Below the pieces are notes generated by a model. That model saw nothing but the letters and a program-made list of their open reading frames with translations. It made no database searches and was not told where the DNA came from. The position numbers and the translations under genes were made by a program. Of a stretch of 64,000 nt of DNA, positions 45,533-55,793 are shown one piece after another (the stretch's first letter is position 1; each line of letters opens with the position of its first letter). This stretch comes from Periplaneta americana. Taxonomy: Eukaryota; Arthropoda; Insecta; Blattodea; Blattidae. The stretch is taken from contig NC_091120.1 in assembly GCF_040183065.1 (NCBI RefSeq), positions 185,650,127-185,714,126 on the forward strand, given 5' to 3'.

Positions 45533-46280
45533 ATTACTTTTAGAGAACCCGGAGGTTCATTGCCGCCCTCACATAAGCCCGCCATCGGTCCCTATCCTGA
45601 GCAAGATTAATCCAGTCCCTACCGTCATATTCCACCTCCCTCAAATCCATTTTAATATTGTCCTTCCATCTATGTCTCAGCCTCCCCAAAGGTCTTTCCC
45701 TCTGGCATCCCAACTAACACTCTATACGCATTTCTGGATTCGCCCATACGTGCTACATGCCCTGCCCATCTCAAATGTCTGGATTTAAGATTCCTAATTA
45801 TGTCAGGTGAAGAATACAATGCGTGCAGTTCTGCATTGTGTAACTTTCTACCGTGACAACGTTTTTTAGTTTTTTAAACATTATGGTTATTGTATTATGT
45901 TCGTGTTTAGTGAATGATTTTAGATAAGGGCGCAAATAGCCATAGTAGCTGACGCGCCCTTTTTAAACCCCACTAACTAACTAACTAACTGTATCTTTCT
46001 TCATTCTCCTGTAACTTCATCACCCTTAGCCTCTGTCACTCTCTCAAATTGAGAGTCCAAGTTTCACAACAATACAGAACAACTGGTAATGTAACTGTTT
46101 TATAAATTCCTCTTCCAGTTTTTTTGAGAGCAAACTGGATGACAAAAGCTTCTCAACTGAATAATAACAAGCATTTCCCATATTTATTCTGCGTTTAATT
46201 CCGTCCCAAATGTCATTTATATTTGTTCCTTACTGTTGCTCCGAGATATTTGAATTTTTACACCTTTTCAGATGATAAGT
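45533..46280 (-). pseudogene. LINE family A, copy 4, with insertion
   Basis: The 3' end (plus strand TTACTTACAAATTACTTTTA then GAGAACCCGGAGGTTCATTG) is collinear with the copy at 8995. It is interrupted at about 45853-45999 by another retroelement tail. It continues to about 46280 with a KFKYLGATV-like reading. Antisense in XPC intron 4. Confidence 0.8.
45853..45999 (+). mobile_element. LINE 3' tail insertion with (ACTA)n
   Basis: About 140 bp ends ACGCGCCCTTTTTAAACCCC and then ACTAACTAACTAACTAAC. The flanks AACTTTCT and TATCTTTCT resemble a target duplication. It splits LINE copy 4. Confidence 0.65.
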
Positions 46281-46960
46281 ATTTATGAGTTATATTTATA
46301 CTTACAGGTACAAGTAGGTTCAAAAATTATTTTGAATATTTTTCACTCAAATATACCGAGTTTAACTTCTATCTCCTTAGATAATGTCCACATTTCGCTG
46401 ACATAACAGAGAATCCTTCTAATAATTGTTTTGTTTATTTTGAGTTTTGTTTTCTTGTGCACACAGATTTCAATATTCTGTTTAATGCAAATTAGGCCTT
46501 ATTGGCTGCACGATTCGACTCTGAACTTCAATTAATTCGTTATTGTTACTTGTCATTACTGTCCCAAGATATTTAATATTCTCCATTTCTTCAAACATGT
46601 TTACCGTCAGATTGGGAAGGTTGTATATATCCTGTTTGTTTCTTATTTGCGTCATCTGTTTGGTTTTACTTACATTAATCTGTAACCTGATTTTAGTGAC
46701 TCCTTGTTCCAGATCTTTCTACACTTCTTCTATTGCTGTCAATGACCGTCCCATAACATCCACATCATCTGCGTGTCCTACTATCTGAACACTCATAAAG
46801 TAGTGAAGTGCTGTTAGGATCTACTCCTGTCTGTTTTGTCACCCAGTGTAAAGCAAGATTGAAGAACATTGGTGCTAGACGACCATCCTCTTGTGTCAGT
46901 CCATTATCAATGTAAAATTTTTCCATTGTACCCTTGTATATCTTAACTTGAGACATGATT
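46270..46960 (-). pseudogene. Second LINE, reverse-transcriptase fragment
   Basis: On the minus strand the order is KIYKGTMEKFYIDNGLTQED, RLAPMFFNLALHWVTKQTGV, a DDVDVMGRSL active-site reading (about 46770-46740), LQINVSKTKQMTQIRNKQD and IKYLGTVMTSNNNELIEVQS (about 46520). Frameshifts separate the parts. It differs from family A. Confidence 0.75.
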
Positions 46961-47446
46961 TCTGCTTCTCATGGAAATTTCTGTACAGTAAAATCCCTCG
47001 TATCCAGCACCCAAGTAACCAGCAATACCAAAACAACAGCACTTTTGGGTAGACCAAAAAAATAGTCATTCATGCAAAAGAGAAGAATCTGACAAAGATG
47101 TGAGTGGTTTTTGTAGATCGCACATGCCACATATTGTGTTTACTCTTTACACTGTTCATGTGTGGAAACATAGACAAAAAAACCTGTTATGTCCCTGGAA
47201 TAGATATCATGTAGCATCGGTAAGTTGTCACTTGGACCTTGCAAACAATGTGCAGGGACGATATCTTTCAATTTAACACTTGAACTCACCCATATCGAAG
47301 GAGTGTTGGATGAGTCTAAATACGAAAGTGTGAAATTCACTGTTTCTACAGCACGTAAAAATTTCATTCGAGTGATGGATAGTATCATGGCTAGTACCAT
47401 TAAGTCTTGCTGTTGCACAATGGATTCTGTCAAACACAAGTGAAAT

Positions 47447-48290
47447 CCATTTTGAATCTTGCGTACACCACTTTTAACACTTGAATATAATTAATTGATG
47501 AACTAGTGGACTTACTCGTGTTAAATATGAAATATCTGTCCGGCTTACAGCTGTTTCAGTGCTTCACGCACCATCATCAGAGCCTACTAGATCGCGGCGT
47601 CATCTTGAACTTCTCTGCCTGTTAGGAGGGTGTGTTTTATTGTTGGAGGTGTTGAATTGTGGAGTCGAATAGTGTGTGTGTACTGAAATTGATCTGTGTG
47701 TTGAGGATTTGATCGGGGTGTGTTTTAGTGTGTTTGTATATTTCATATTGTTCCAGTGTGTTGAGTTTTTGGTTCTTGGGTTGTGTGTGTACGACCATAC
47801 AGGTGTATACAAACTCAAATGTAATAGTTGCGACAAGTTCTACATAGGACAGACAGGCAGATCATTCCAAACACGCTACAAAGAACACATTAAAGCTATA
47901 ACCAGAGGACACAATACATCTACATACGCCGATCACATAACCAATACTAACCATACATACAATAACATAAATACGGACATGGAAATCCTACACACACAAC
48001 CCAAGAACCAAAAACTCAACACACTAGAACAATATGAAATATACACACACACTAAAACACACCCCGATCAAAACCTCAACACACAGATCAATTTCAGTAC
48101 ACACACACTATTCGACTCCACAATTCAACACCTTCCAACAATAAAACACACCCTCCTAACAGGCAGAGAAGTTCGAGATGACGCCGCGATCTAGTAGGCT
48201 CTGATGATGGTGCGTGAAGCACTGAAACAGCTGTAAGCCGGACAGATATTTCATATTTAACACGAGTATGTCCACTAGTTCATCAATTAA
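47447..48290 (+). mobile_element. Penelope-like element with inverted arms
   Basis: CAAGTGAAAT flanks it exactly (47437-47446, 48291-48300). The left end CCATTTTGAATCTTGCGTAC matches the other Penelope-like insertion (23608). Sequence from about 47500 to 47795 is the inverted copy of about 47990-48275, and a unique middle encodes a GIY-YIG nuclease. Penelope elements often insert with a partial inverted copy. The reverse transcriptase is absent. Confidence 0.8.
47800..48194 (+). pseudogene. Penelope GIY-YIG endonuclease domain
   Basis: TGVYKLKCNSCDKFYIGQTG and RSFQTRYKEHIKAI hold the GIY...YIG motif, the conserved Arg and the following helix of the Penelope nuclease. The domain runs open to a stop at 48192-48194 (EVRDDAAI). 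Upstream codons from 47676 in this frame are antisense to the C-terminal arm and are not native protein. The true gene is truncated. Confidence 0.8.
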
Positions 48291-48690
48291 CAAGTGAAAT
48301 GTTCTTACGCTCAAATCATCGAGCACTCTCCATAGTGTTTATAGTGCGACGTTGGCTACACTGCTCTTCACGTCACATGACTGACATGACTGCCATTTAA
48401 AATTGTCATATGGTTACGAAAGCTTTTAGTATTTTTACGCTATTATGTATTACTGTATTACAATAATTATGAACTGATGAATGTACATTACTGTAATCAG
48501 TACTAAAAATAAATATTGTACTTATTTCAACACTTCATTTTTAATTATCTGTATGAAAATTACTAAATTTCAACATGAAAAAAAAAATTTGTGCAGTACA
48601 GTGTGCTTTCATATAACCTATAAACGTATTTTCCAATTATCTGGCACTGGCTTTGTCCCACAGTTGCCGGATATGATGAATTCTATTGTA

Positions 48691-49503
48691 CCGTAAAACG
48701 GGGTGGTTTGATACACTGAGGGGACTTGATACAGCTTGATGAGTTAATGACTGAATTTGGTATAATTTTCCTCTATTCAATACCTAATTCCCTCTTTACC
48801 CTTTCCTATCCAGTCCTCTGACTGAACTCTTACTTTCTTCGATCCCAACGGCATTAGAGCATTCGAGGGCTAGGGGTTCATTTCCCTTTCCTTCCTCCTC
48901 TTTCTACTTTTCTGTTCGTAGTGCTGACCTGCTATGGCACTAAAATCGTCCTCCAGTGGCTTAAGGAGGGAAAGCTGGTGATCAACAAGATCTCCCAGCT
49001 AGGTCCAATGGACCCGTCGACCAACAGCAGCTGTGGTCCTCCAGACATTCTGGGGGTTGTGTGTGGATGAAGTAGCCACCAAAACGTTAAAATATGGTGT
49101 TCACTTAAATCGGCTACAACTTGCCATGTAACTTGGAATATATCAGTCCCCTAACTGCCCATTGTGCAACTCAAACCAAGAAATGGATTCGGAACACCTC
49201 AAAATCTGTGCTTCAGTGGCTGGTCATGATAATATCTTTGAAAAATATTTATTTTTTTCTTTTTTTTTTTAATCCAATGCCACCAGGTTGTCTTTCGACA
49301 TTTCTGGTCTTCTCTCCTGGCTGTGGCTTAGTTGTAACCCACTTCTGAGGTTGGCGCGCCTGGAAGGCGGAGTTACATTACCCCGATGATTGGAGTGCAA
49401 GAGGTCAAATGACTTTATTGTCAAACGCCTGGCATTAGAAAACAACAACATTTTGTAGGTTGATATATCAAGTATCAGCGTATCAAGTCACCCTGTTTTA
49501 CGG
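48691..49503. mobile_element. pogo-type TIR element sharing TA with its neighbour
   Basis: The ends CCGTAAAACGGGGTGGTTTG (48691) and TCAAGTCACCCTGTTTTACG then G (49503) are inverted copies. TA lies on both sides (48689-48690, 49504-49505). I recall TACCGTAAAACGGGGTGACT-type ends from arthropod pogo elements. The body is mostly LINE-derived rather than transposase. Confidence 0.75.
48790..49455 (+). pseudogene. LINE 3' region with CCHC-type zinc knuckle
   Basis: From about 49105 the plus strand reads LGIYQSPNCPLCNSNQEMDS then EHLKICASVAGHDNIFEKY, a C-x2-C...H-x4-C finger typical of Jockey-type LINE C-termini. The tail ends CATTAGAAAACAACAACATT. A related tail occurs at 51650-52093. Confidence 0.65.
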
Positions 49504-49572
49504 TATATCAATTCAACTTTTTCAAGATTGGTTATTAAATGATAAATTGAAATGATTTCACTTTTGTTACAG

Positions 49573-49727
49573 TTCCTGGTCTGAATCGTGTAGCCCGCAA
49601 ACTCGGAATTGATTGTGCCCCCGCAGTTGTTGGGTTTGATTTCCATTGTGGTGGAAGTCATCCCATGTTTGATGGCTTTATTGTCTGTGAGGAGCATAAG
49701 GACACTCTGCTTGATGCCTGGAACCAG
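49573..49727 (+). CDS. XPC: XPC coding exon 5
   Basis: It follows TTTTGTTACAG. Two bases complete a Val codon, then [40 protein letters not shown] and [11 protein letters not shown]. This is the end of beta-hairpin domain 3. It ends in phase 0 at CAG before GTAAGA. Residues 947-998. Confidence 0.95.
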
Positions 49728-49971
49728 GTAAGAGCCATTGCTTTTTGAGAGGAAGGGATATTTCGGTACTATGCAATCATTAGGATTAGCAAACATCTGG
49801 ATTTTGTTGGACATGTCCGCATGTGCTACATCTGGCCCAGCACTTTAGGAAATCAGAAGTTGTCCTGCTTTTCTCTCTTGTCAACTTCCAATAGACAAAA
49901 GAGAGAAACAGTCTGTCTGGAGTTTGTAAATTTTAGTTTAAGGCATCATCTTTTGTGGATTTCCGTAAGTA

Positions 49972-51265
49972 CAGTAGCATGCAAATTAATCCGAACAACG
50001 TAATTACTTATGCAAAAACACTCAAATGGGATAAAAAAAGGATCTAAGACATACCTCAGTAATCTATGTGGCCTCCCTTGTTCCTAATAACAGCTCTGAG
50101 ACGATTTGGCATGGATTCCACTAATTTCCCACAAATATTCTTCATTTCTTCATCGCGAAACCATACACCAATGAGGGCAGAAATCATCTTCTCCTTTGTA
50201 GAACAATCCATTTTTTGCATTCTTCTTTTGCAAATTGACCACAAGTTCTCAATGGGGTTGATGTCGGGTGAGTTGCCTGGCCAGGGGAATAGCTGAATAT
50301 TCTTCTTGTTGAAGAATTCTGTAGTTTTTCGAGATGTATGGCATTGTGCCAGGTCTTGTTGGAGCACACCTCTGCCATCCGGAAATGATTTTTGCAGCTG
50401 GGGTACGATTCTGGTTTCCAATAATTGAATATATTTGTCAGAATTCATCATTCCCTTGATAGGTATTAATGCTCCAGGTGCTTGTTGGAGATGAGCTGCT
50501 GTTACTTTTTCGGATCCTTTCCGTAAAGTAAGAAACATGGTGGCCGTGTACCTCGAAATGAGACTCATCGGAAAAAAGTACATTCTTCCAGTCATTCACT
50601 GTCTGGTGTTGATGTAATTTTGCCCACATTAAGCGTTTTTTGCACATAACAGGGGTTAGCAGTTGCTTCTTAATAGGCTTACGAGCCCTTTGTCCAGCTT
50701 CCAAAAGCCTATGCCACACTGTTGTAACGTGAATATTCGCCCCAGTGGTAGCCATTAACTCGCGGGTTAAGTCGACAGCAGTTAGTCTAGGATTTGATTT
50801 ACTTTTCCTGACAATTAAACGATCATCTGCAGGTGAAGTCTTCCTTTTCCGGCCACAGTTTCCTTTTTTCTGGGGTATGATGGATCCAGTCTCCCTGTAT
50901 CGTTTTATGATCGAATTAACAGTAGCCAAACCGATGTGACATTCTGCAGCAATTTGCCTCTGTGTCATAGAAGAATGCTCTGCTAATGTTATAATTTTAG
51001 ACCATTTTCATGGAGTTGTATCCATTTGTGAAGACGACAGAATGTACACAGGATTGCAGCATTAAGTCTTCAACACAACTGAAATGCTTATAAGTACAAA
51101 ACAACAGGCAAAATGTCACATATTATAAAAAAAATAACGACAGACCTTCAACAATGGAATTACACGTACTACAGATGTCAATTAAAGCGGTATGAGCAGC
51201 TGTGAGGCCAACAATGACAGAAAATGTAAAAATATGTCGTGTTCGGATTAATTTGCACACTACTG
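49972..51265 (-). mobile_element. Nearly full-length Tc1 element in XPC intron 5
   Basis: The ends CAGTAGCATGCAAATTAATC (49972) and GATTAATTTGCACACTACTG (51265) are inverted copies, with TA at 49970-49971 and 51266-51267. At 1294 bp it has the size of an autonomous Tc1. It is antisense to XPC. Confidence 0.92.
50056..51025 (-). pseudogene. Tc1 DD34E transposase with two small lesions
   Basis: The gene starts with ATG at 51025. Codon 6 is TGA. From about 50968 the frame reads MTQRQIAAECHIGLATVNSI (HTH), RKRKTSPADDRLIVRK (second HTH) and NVLFSDESHFEVHG (first catalytic D). A one-base insertion near 50530-50545 then shifts the frame. The rest is open: LQQDLAQCHTSRKTT (second D), SPDINPIENLW (E, 34 residues later) and a stop at 50056. 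The length fits about 322 codons plus the extra base. The copy is dead but young. Confidence 0.88.
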
Positions 51266-51649
51266 TATTTATTGGATGACAAACAACATTCCTTGCTCAA
51301 ACAAATTGGGTCATCAGAATACAGTACACACCGCTTATTGTGATCAGCTGATCACTTTGGAATGCTGCTAATCTGATAACATTAACCAATTGACAACAAT
51401 GACCGAAAAAAGTTGTTTCCAGTTTTCGAAGTTACTGATACAAACAGGCTTATTCACTAAAATAAAGCACACTGTCACTGTGATATAAAACTGCAAGATA
51501 GTAATATACTGTCACTAATTAAATCATTATCTGTGATTACAATAAGTGATGTGCACTGTAGTATCAACACTCTGTAATTAAATATTTAATTAAATCAGTT
51601 TTATATCAATAAAACTAACAGTTTAACTTATAAAATATGGGGTGTAAGG

Positions 51650-52093
51650 GGTAGTGATGAGCCTCCTATAGCCTCTCTTACCCAATTCCCAACCTCAACC
51701 TGCCCGTGGTACACCCCTGCTTTTAACAGATGAGGATCTGGGGACCGAGTCACAGCGGTATAATGGTTTCATCTAAAATGGAGGAAATGTCATTTACATA
51801 TGTGCTGGCCTATCACAGCACAACAGCGTCCCTCAGCGGCACATGAGGGAAAGGTCGGTGGATCTAAATAACATCTATTTAGTCCTCCCGGCTAGGTCCA
51901 AAGGACCCGTTGACCAACGACAGGTGCGGCCCCCTTGCATAATGGGGGTTTACGTCGGGTGATGTAACTGCCACATTGTAAAAACTGGTGCCCGTTAAGA
52001 AAACAGTTACATGAAAGCCACAAAAGTATTGGAAAGCACGACTGCTAATGGCTTCATTGCCAAATGCAAGGTACTAGACAACAACAACAACTT
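51650..52093 (+). mobile_element. LINE 3' tail, same family as 48790-49455
   Basis: GGCTAGGTCCAAAGGACCCG and GTTGACCAACGACAGGTGCG parallel GCTAGGTCCAATGGACCCGT and CGACCAACAGCAGCTG at about 49000. Both end in an (AAC)n-like tail (here CTAGACAACAACAACAACTT). Mostly 3' untranslated sequence. Confidence 0.6.
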
Positions 52094-52789
52094 ATAAAAT
52101 ATTGAAAATATGCATTACGTCATGTTATTATGACCTCTTTTTTTTTTTTGTGGAAAATCTTGCTTTTACAGATAAAGTTTTATGATTTTTCATTTTTTCC
52201 AACTAATGACCCTAGGATAGAGAGATTGGTAGCTTCCTTTTGGGAAAATAAATAATACACTGATGCTGGGTTGCAATAAACCTGTTTCATAAATTGCTAT
52301 TCTCTCGTAAAGTAACGGACCTTTAAACTATTCCAGTCTTTAAAGTATACGTTGTTGCAAATGTGATATTTAACGATCTGTTAGCTATTCCATCTTTAAA
52401 CGGAAAAGATTCAAAACGACGTAGCCGGCGCAAATAATTCCCTTATTATACGTGCGTGTCGCTATGGTAATATTGTGTTTTTGGATAGTTACTGTTTTCA
52501 AACTTTGCACAAGACAGGCGTCAAATACTGACCCAGGCCAACATGCAACGATTCTTGGTACAGATTGATAGAGAAGTAACCCTTCCTGTTTCGGTACATC
52601 TCATTCAAGTGTCCACTAGGGCTTAGAATTTTCATATGGCTACAGTCTATGTAGCACTAATGTTGGGAAAATTGCAAATTAAGAAGAAATCCTGTTTTAC
52701 TGTTTGTACAGAATTTCCTTGAGGCATAGTAATCTATTGTTTTCTCATTCTTGCAATGCAGTCACACATCTTATTATTCTACAAACTGT

Positions 52790-53055
52790 AGATTTATAAA
52801 CATGAATATGATCCACTATCACATTCTGAAATGATCCTATTGCGTAATAGCGCAAGACAATCAACAGCTGTTACTTGATGGTACTGTCTTACTACATGTG
52901 ATTTTTTTTCCAATATGATGCCCCGTTTCATGCAAGAGAGCCATGACTGTGTCTTTCGATAATCTAAACCTAACTTTAAAATCAATATTATCGTATTCTT
53001 GTAGAGGATTCGATCTGTCTCTCAGTATTCTTGGTCTTGGTAGATGTTGTACCAT
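52790..53055 (-). pseudogene. Harbinger transposase N-terminal fragment
   Basis: RPRILRDRSNPLQEYDNIDF then KVRFRLSKDTVMALLHETGH resembles the start of PIF/Harbinger transposases (RxxNPLxxYxDxEFxxRFRxSK). After KTVPSSNSC a frameshift leads to ALLRN...ISEC-like sequence. The catalytic domain is absent. Confidence 0.7.
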
Positions 53056-53162
53056 ATCAAATATGACCTCTACATCAGACGATTCTATAATAGTAATAAA
53101 ATTGTTTTATTCACAAAACTTTTCCTATACACACATGAATCTCGAGTTCACTGTGATATGTA

Positions 53163-54960
53163 CCGTATTGGCCCGAGTGTAAGCTGCACCCGAGTATAAG
53201 CCGCACCCTTAATTTTAGGGGGAAAGGGGGGGGGGGAAGAAAAATTGAGTGCAGTGAAATTTACCTGTCACATTATCCAGTTACAAAACTGTTTACACTA
53301 TTTAAACACTTTTTCTTCAATTACGGTATTACGTGGGTAAATCACCAAAAATACCGGTACAACTAATCACCGTCTTCTCCAATGTCACTGCTGACTTCAC
53401 TACTACCGGTACCGGTATTTGTTTCATCACTGTCACTTTGTTCATCACTCTCCGCCCAAAGTACGTCATCCTCACTGCCATCCAGAGCATTAGACGCGCA
53501 GCATTTCTTGAAGCCTTTGATGATTGAATCTGGTGATATCGTGTGCCATGAAGAGAGAATCCACTTACACATAAGGCTGACAGATGGCTTCTTGATCTTC
53601 CCAGATGGAGTGAATGCATGACCCCCTTCTAGAAGCCAATCCGAATACTGTTTTCGGAGATGGTCTTTAAAAGGCTTGTTCACGACGACATCAAGCACCT
53701 GCAATTTTGATGTCATACCTCCAGGTATGACGACTAAGTCTGTCTTCAATGCAGTAATTTTCTTCTTTACTTCTGGTGTGAGGTGATCTTTAAAGGCATC
53801 CAATACTAACATAGCCCTCTTACAGAGCAGCGCACCTGGTCTGCGATTCCAAACCGTAGCTAGCCAGTCCACCATTAGTTCGGTTGTCATCCATCCTTTC
53901 TCTTGGCAATGAATCACTAATCCCTTAGGTAAATTCTCCTTGGGCATAGTTTTACGCTTCAGAATAACGTACGGAGGCAGTTTTCCTCCATCTGCCGTAA
54001 CCGCCAGCATCACAGTGATTCTTTGTTTTTCATTTCCAGTTGTTCTCAATGATATGCTTTTCGCCCCTTTATTGTCAACTGTCATATTGCTCGGCATGTC
54101 CCAAAATACGGGCGTCTCGTCGGCATTGCCGATCTGGTGTAATGGGTAAGAGTGGCACTGACGCAATTCAATGACGTGCCTCTGGAAGTTGACGAGTTTC
54201 TCAGTAAAATCCTCTGGCAGTCTCTGTGCTAATGAAGTGCTTCGTCGGAGAACAAGGCCACTTCTACACATAAACCTGCGGCACCAACCTATACTCCCAT
54301 GGAATTCTGTCTGTGGAATGTTCAGGGTCTTCGCTATTTCCAACGATTTTACCTGGATTACTTGTCGAGAGATAGGCATCCCTTCTTTCCTTTTGTCTTG
54401 TACAAAGGAAAGGACCCTACGTTCTAGTTCAGGGTATTTCCCAGCCTTGGGTCCTCTGAAAGATTTTCTGGTTGTATTGGCATTTTTCAGTTTATCCTCC
54501 GAGGCGATCCAGCGCCGCACATTAGACTCATCCACACTAAACTTTTTGCCGGCTTCTCTATTAGACGTACTCCTAGCATGACGAATAACTGCAAGTTTGA
54601 AACCAGCGTCATAACTGCGCCGAATTCCCAAGCTTGTTGAAGCTTTTCTTTCTACGTTTCCGCTCATGGCTGAACCCGTAGCTACGTACAAACTGTTTTA
54701 ATCTGTCCTATCATACAAAAGAGTACGATCACTGTACTATGAAGACTGGTACATTGTTGCGTCATATACCATACGACTGCTGACAATTTCAAACACAAGC
54801 GCGTGGCATTGTTGCTCCATTTCAAAATGATAAAATTACCGGTAGCAACATGCGCCACATATCAAGTTTAAATTTTATCGGCCGCGCAAATAAGCCGCAC
54901 CCTAACTTTTCGAGTTTGAAATTTGAATAAAAAGTGCGGCTTATATTCGGACCAATACGG
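53163..54960 (-). mobile_element. Apparently intact pogo-family transposon in XPC intron 5
   Basis: The ends CCGTATTGGCCCGAGTGTAA (53163) and ATATTCGGACCAATACGG (54960) are inverted copies. TA lies at 53161-53162 and 54961-54962. CCGCACC/GTGCGGC stretches follow inside each end. The 1798-bp element carries one uninterrupted transposase and sits inside the Harbinger element, so it is the younger of the two. Confidence 0.92.
53363..54691 (-). CDS. pogo-type DD35D transposase, open, 442 aa
   Basis: A cut-and-paste transposase using TA targets. Residues about 26-68 form a Psq-type HTH (SYDAGFKLAVIRHA...FSVDESNVRRW). Residues about 85-150 form a CENP-B-like HTH (YPELERRVLSFVQDKR). The DDE domain covers about 185-400, with D191 (NADETPVFW), D298 (MLVLDAFKDHL) and D334 (SKLQVLDVVVNKPFK); 35 residues lie between the last two. 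The acidic Ser-rich tail (405-442) is usual for the family. No stops or shifts. A second Met at residue 9 is an equally good start. It is antisense to XPC, so intron retention would yield only its complement. Whether it is expressed is unknown. Confidence 0.9.
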   Translation of the reverse strand: MYVATGSAMSGNVERKASTSLGIRRSYDAGFKLAVIRHARSTSNREAGKKFSVDESNVRRWIASEDKLKNANTTRKSFRGPKAGKYPELERRVLSFVQDKRKEGMPISRQVIQVKSLEIAKTLNIPQTEFHGSIGWCRRFMCRSGLVLRRSTSLAQRLPEDFTEKLVNFQRHVIELRQCHSYPLHQIGNADETPVFWDMPSNMTVDNKGAKSISLRTTGNEKQRITVMLAVTADGGKLPPYVILKRKTMPKENLPKGLVIHCQEKGWMTTELMVDWLATVWNRRPGALLCKRAMLVLDAFKDHLTPEVKKKITALKTDLVVIPGGMTSKLQVLDVVVNKPFKDHLRKQYSDWLLEGGHAFTPSGKIKKPSVSLMCKWILSSWHTISPDSIIKGFKKCCASNALDGSEDDVLWAESDEQSDSDETNTGTGSSEVSSDIGEDGD

Positions 54961-55291
54961 TATATTACATTTCACTTACTTACTTCTGATGATAACATAT
55001 CCACGAAATTACTTAATACTGTCAGATACAAAAACAAGAAATATATGTACAATATGGCAGATAACGATCCGTTAACAGTTTACAGCTCCGATTTTCGACC
55101 TATAGTTTACAGAGTGCTTTAACGAACCAATAGCTTTAAAGGTCGTTCTTGCAACGCTTACTGACGCTAAATGAACAGTTATAGGACCAATAGTGTTTAA
55201 CGAACCTATAAATGCTTTCTTGCAACCCAGCATGAGATTTACTATATTCTGATTCTTATCTTTCATATTGATTGTTGTGGCGTGTCACCAG

Positions 55292-55654
55292 GAACAAGAT
55301 GAAGCAGAAAAACGTCACCAAGAGAAGTTGGAGAAGCGTGTATATGGAAATTGGCGACGCCTCATCAAAGGTCTTCTCATTAGAGAGCGACTCAAGCTGC
55401 GATATTCATTTGGTGATGAAGCTGGTCCTTCAGAATCCAAGAAGTTTATCGTCAGAAAGAAGAGTACGAAACCCACTCCTAGCAACACTAAACCTGTTCC
55501 TAAAAATGTCAAACCTGCTGCCAGAAAAGGTAAGCAGAAAGTTGTACGTAAGAGAAGGAAAATTAGCAGTGACGAAGAAGAAGAAGAAGAAGACATTGAT
55601 GATGACACTGACGAAGATGATGAAGACTATGATAGTGGTAGAGATTGGGATTAG
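55292..55654 (+). CDS. XPC: XPC coding exon 6, C-terminus
   Basis: It follows GTGTCACCAG in phase 0. EKLEKRVYGNWRRLIKGLLI then RERLKLRY is the conserved C-terminal helix, in vertebrates next to the centrin-2 and TFIIH contact region. A Lys-rich stretch (KRRKISSDEEEEEED) and an acidic tail follow, ending GRDWD and a stop. Residues 999-1118. The centrin-binding W..LL-type hydrophobics (W, L, L of NWRRLIKGLL) are visible. Their role here is inferred. Confidence 0.95.
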   Translation, partial: EQDEAEKRHQEKLEKRVYGNWRRLIKGLLIRERLKLRYSFGDEAGPSESKKFIVRKKSTKPTPSNTKPVPKNVKPAARKGKQKVVRKRRKISSDEEEEEEDIDDDTDEDDEDYDSGRDWD

Positions 55655-55787
55655 TTGTTACAGTTCTGGTAGCTCTTACTATGGTCCTCAGATTAAATTA
55701 TTGTGTGTTATTTTATTGCAGACTTATGAAAAAATATGCAGATGTATTTTTGTACTTAAAAATATCCATATTTCATCTTAAGTATGT

Positions 55788-55793
55788 AATAAA
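55788..55793 (+). terminator. XPC: Polyadenylation signal of XPC
   Basis: AATAAA lies 134 bp after the stop codon, in AT-rich sequence with T-rich tracts downstream. Cleavage is expected 10-30 bp later. Confidence 0.7.

Larger units (their letters stand above)
46986..48688. mobile_element. Non-autonomous pogo-like element containing a Penelope-like insertion
   Basis: After TA (46984-46985) the left end reads CAGTAAAATCCCTCGTATCC. The right end, in reverse complement, reads CAATAGAATTCATCATATCC and is followed by TA (48689-48690). The two agree at about 18 of 24 positions, mostly differing by transitions. No transposase is recognisable inside. It lies in XPC intron 4. Confidence 0.65.
52264..55232 (-). 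mobile_element. PIF/Harbinger-type element in XPC intron 5, interrupted by pogo
   Basis: The ends TGCTGGGTTGCAA (52264) and TTGCAACCCAGCA (55232) are perfect 13-bp inverted repeats. TGA is duplicated on both sides (52261-52263, 55233-55235). A minus-strand Harbinger transposase N-terminus lies at 52790-53055. Without the pogo insertion it is about 1.17 kb, so the rest of the transposase is deleted. It ends 59 bp before the last XPC exon. Confidence 0.75.
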
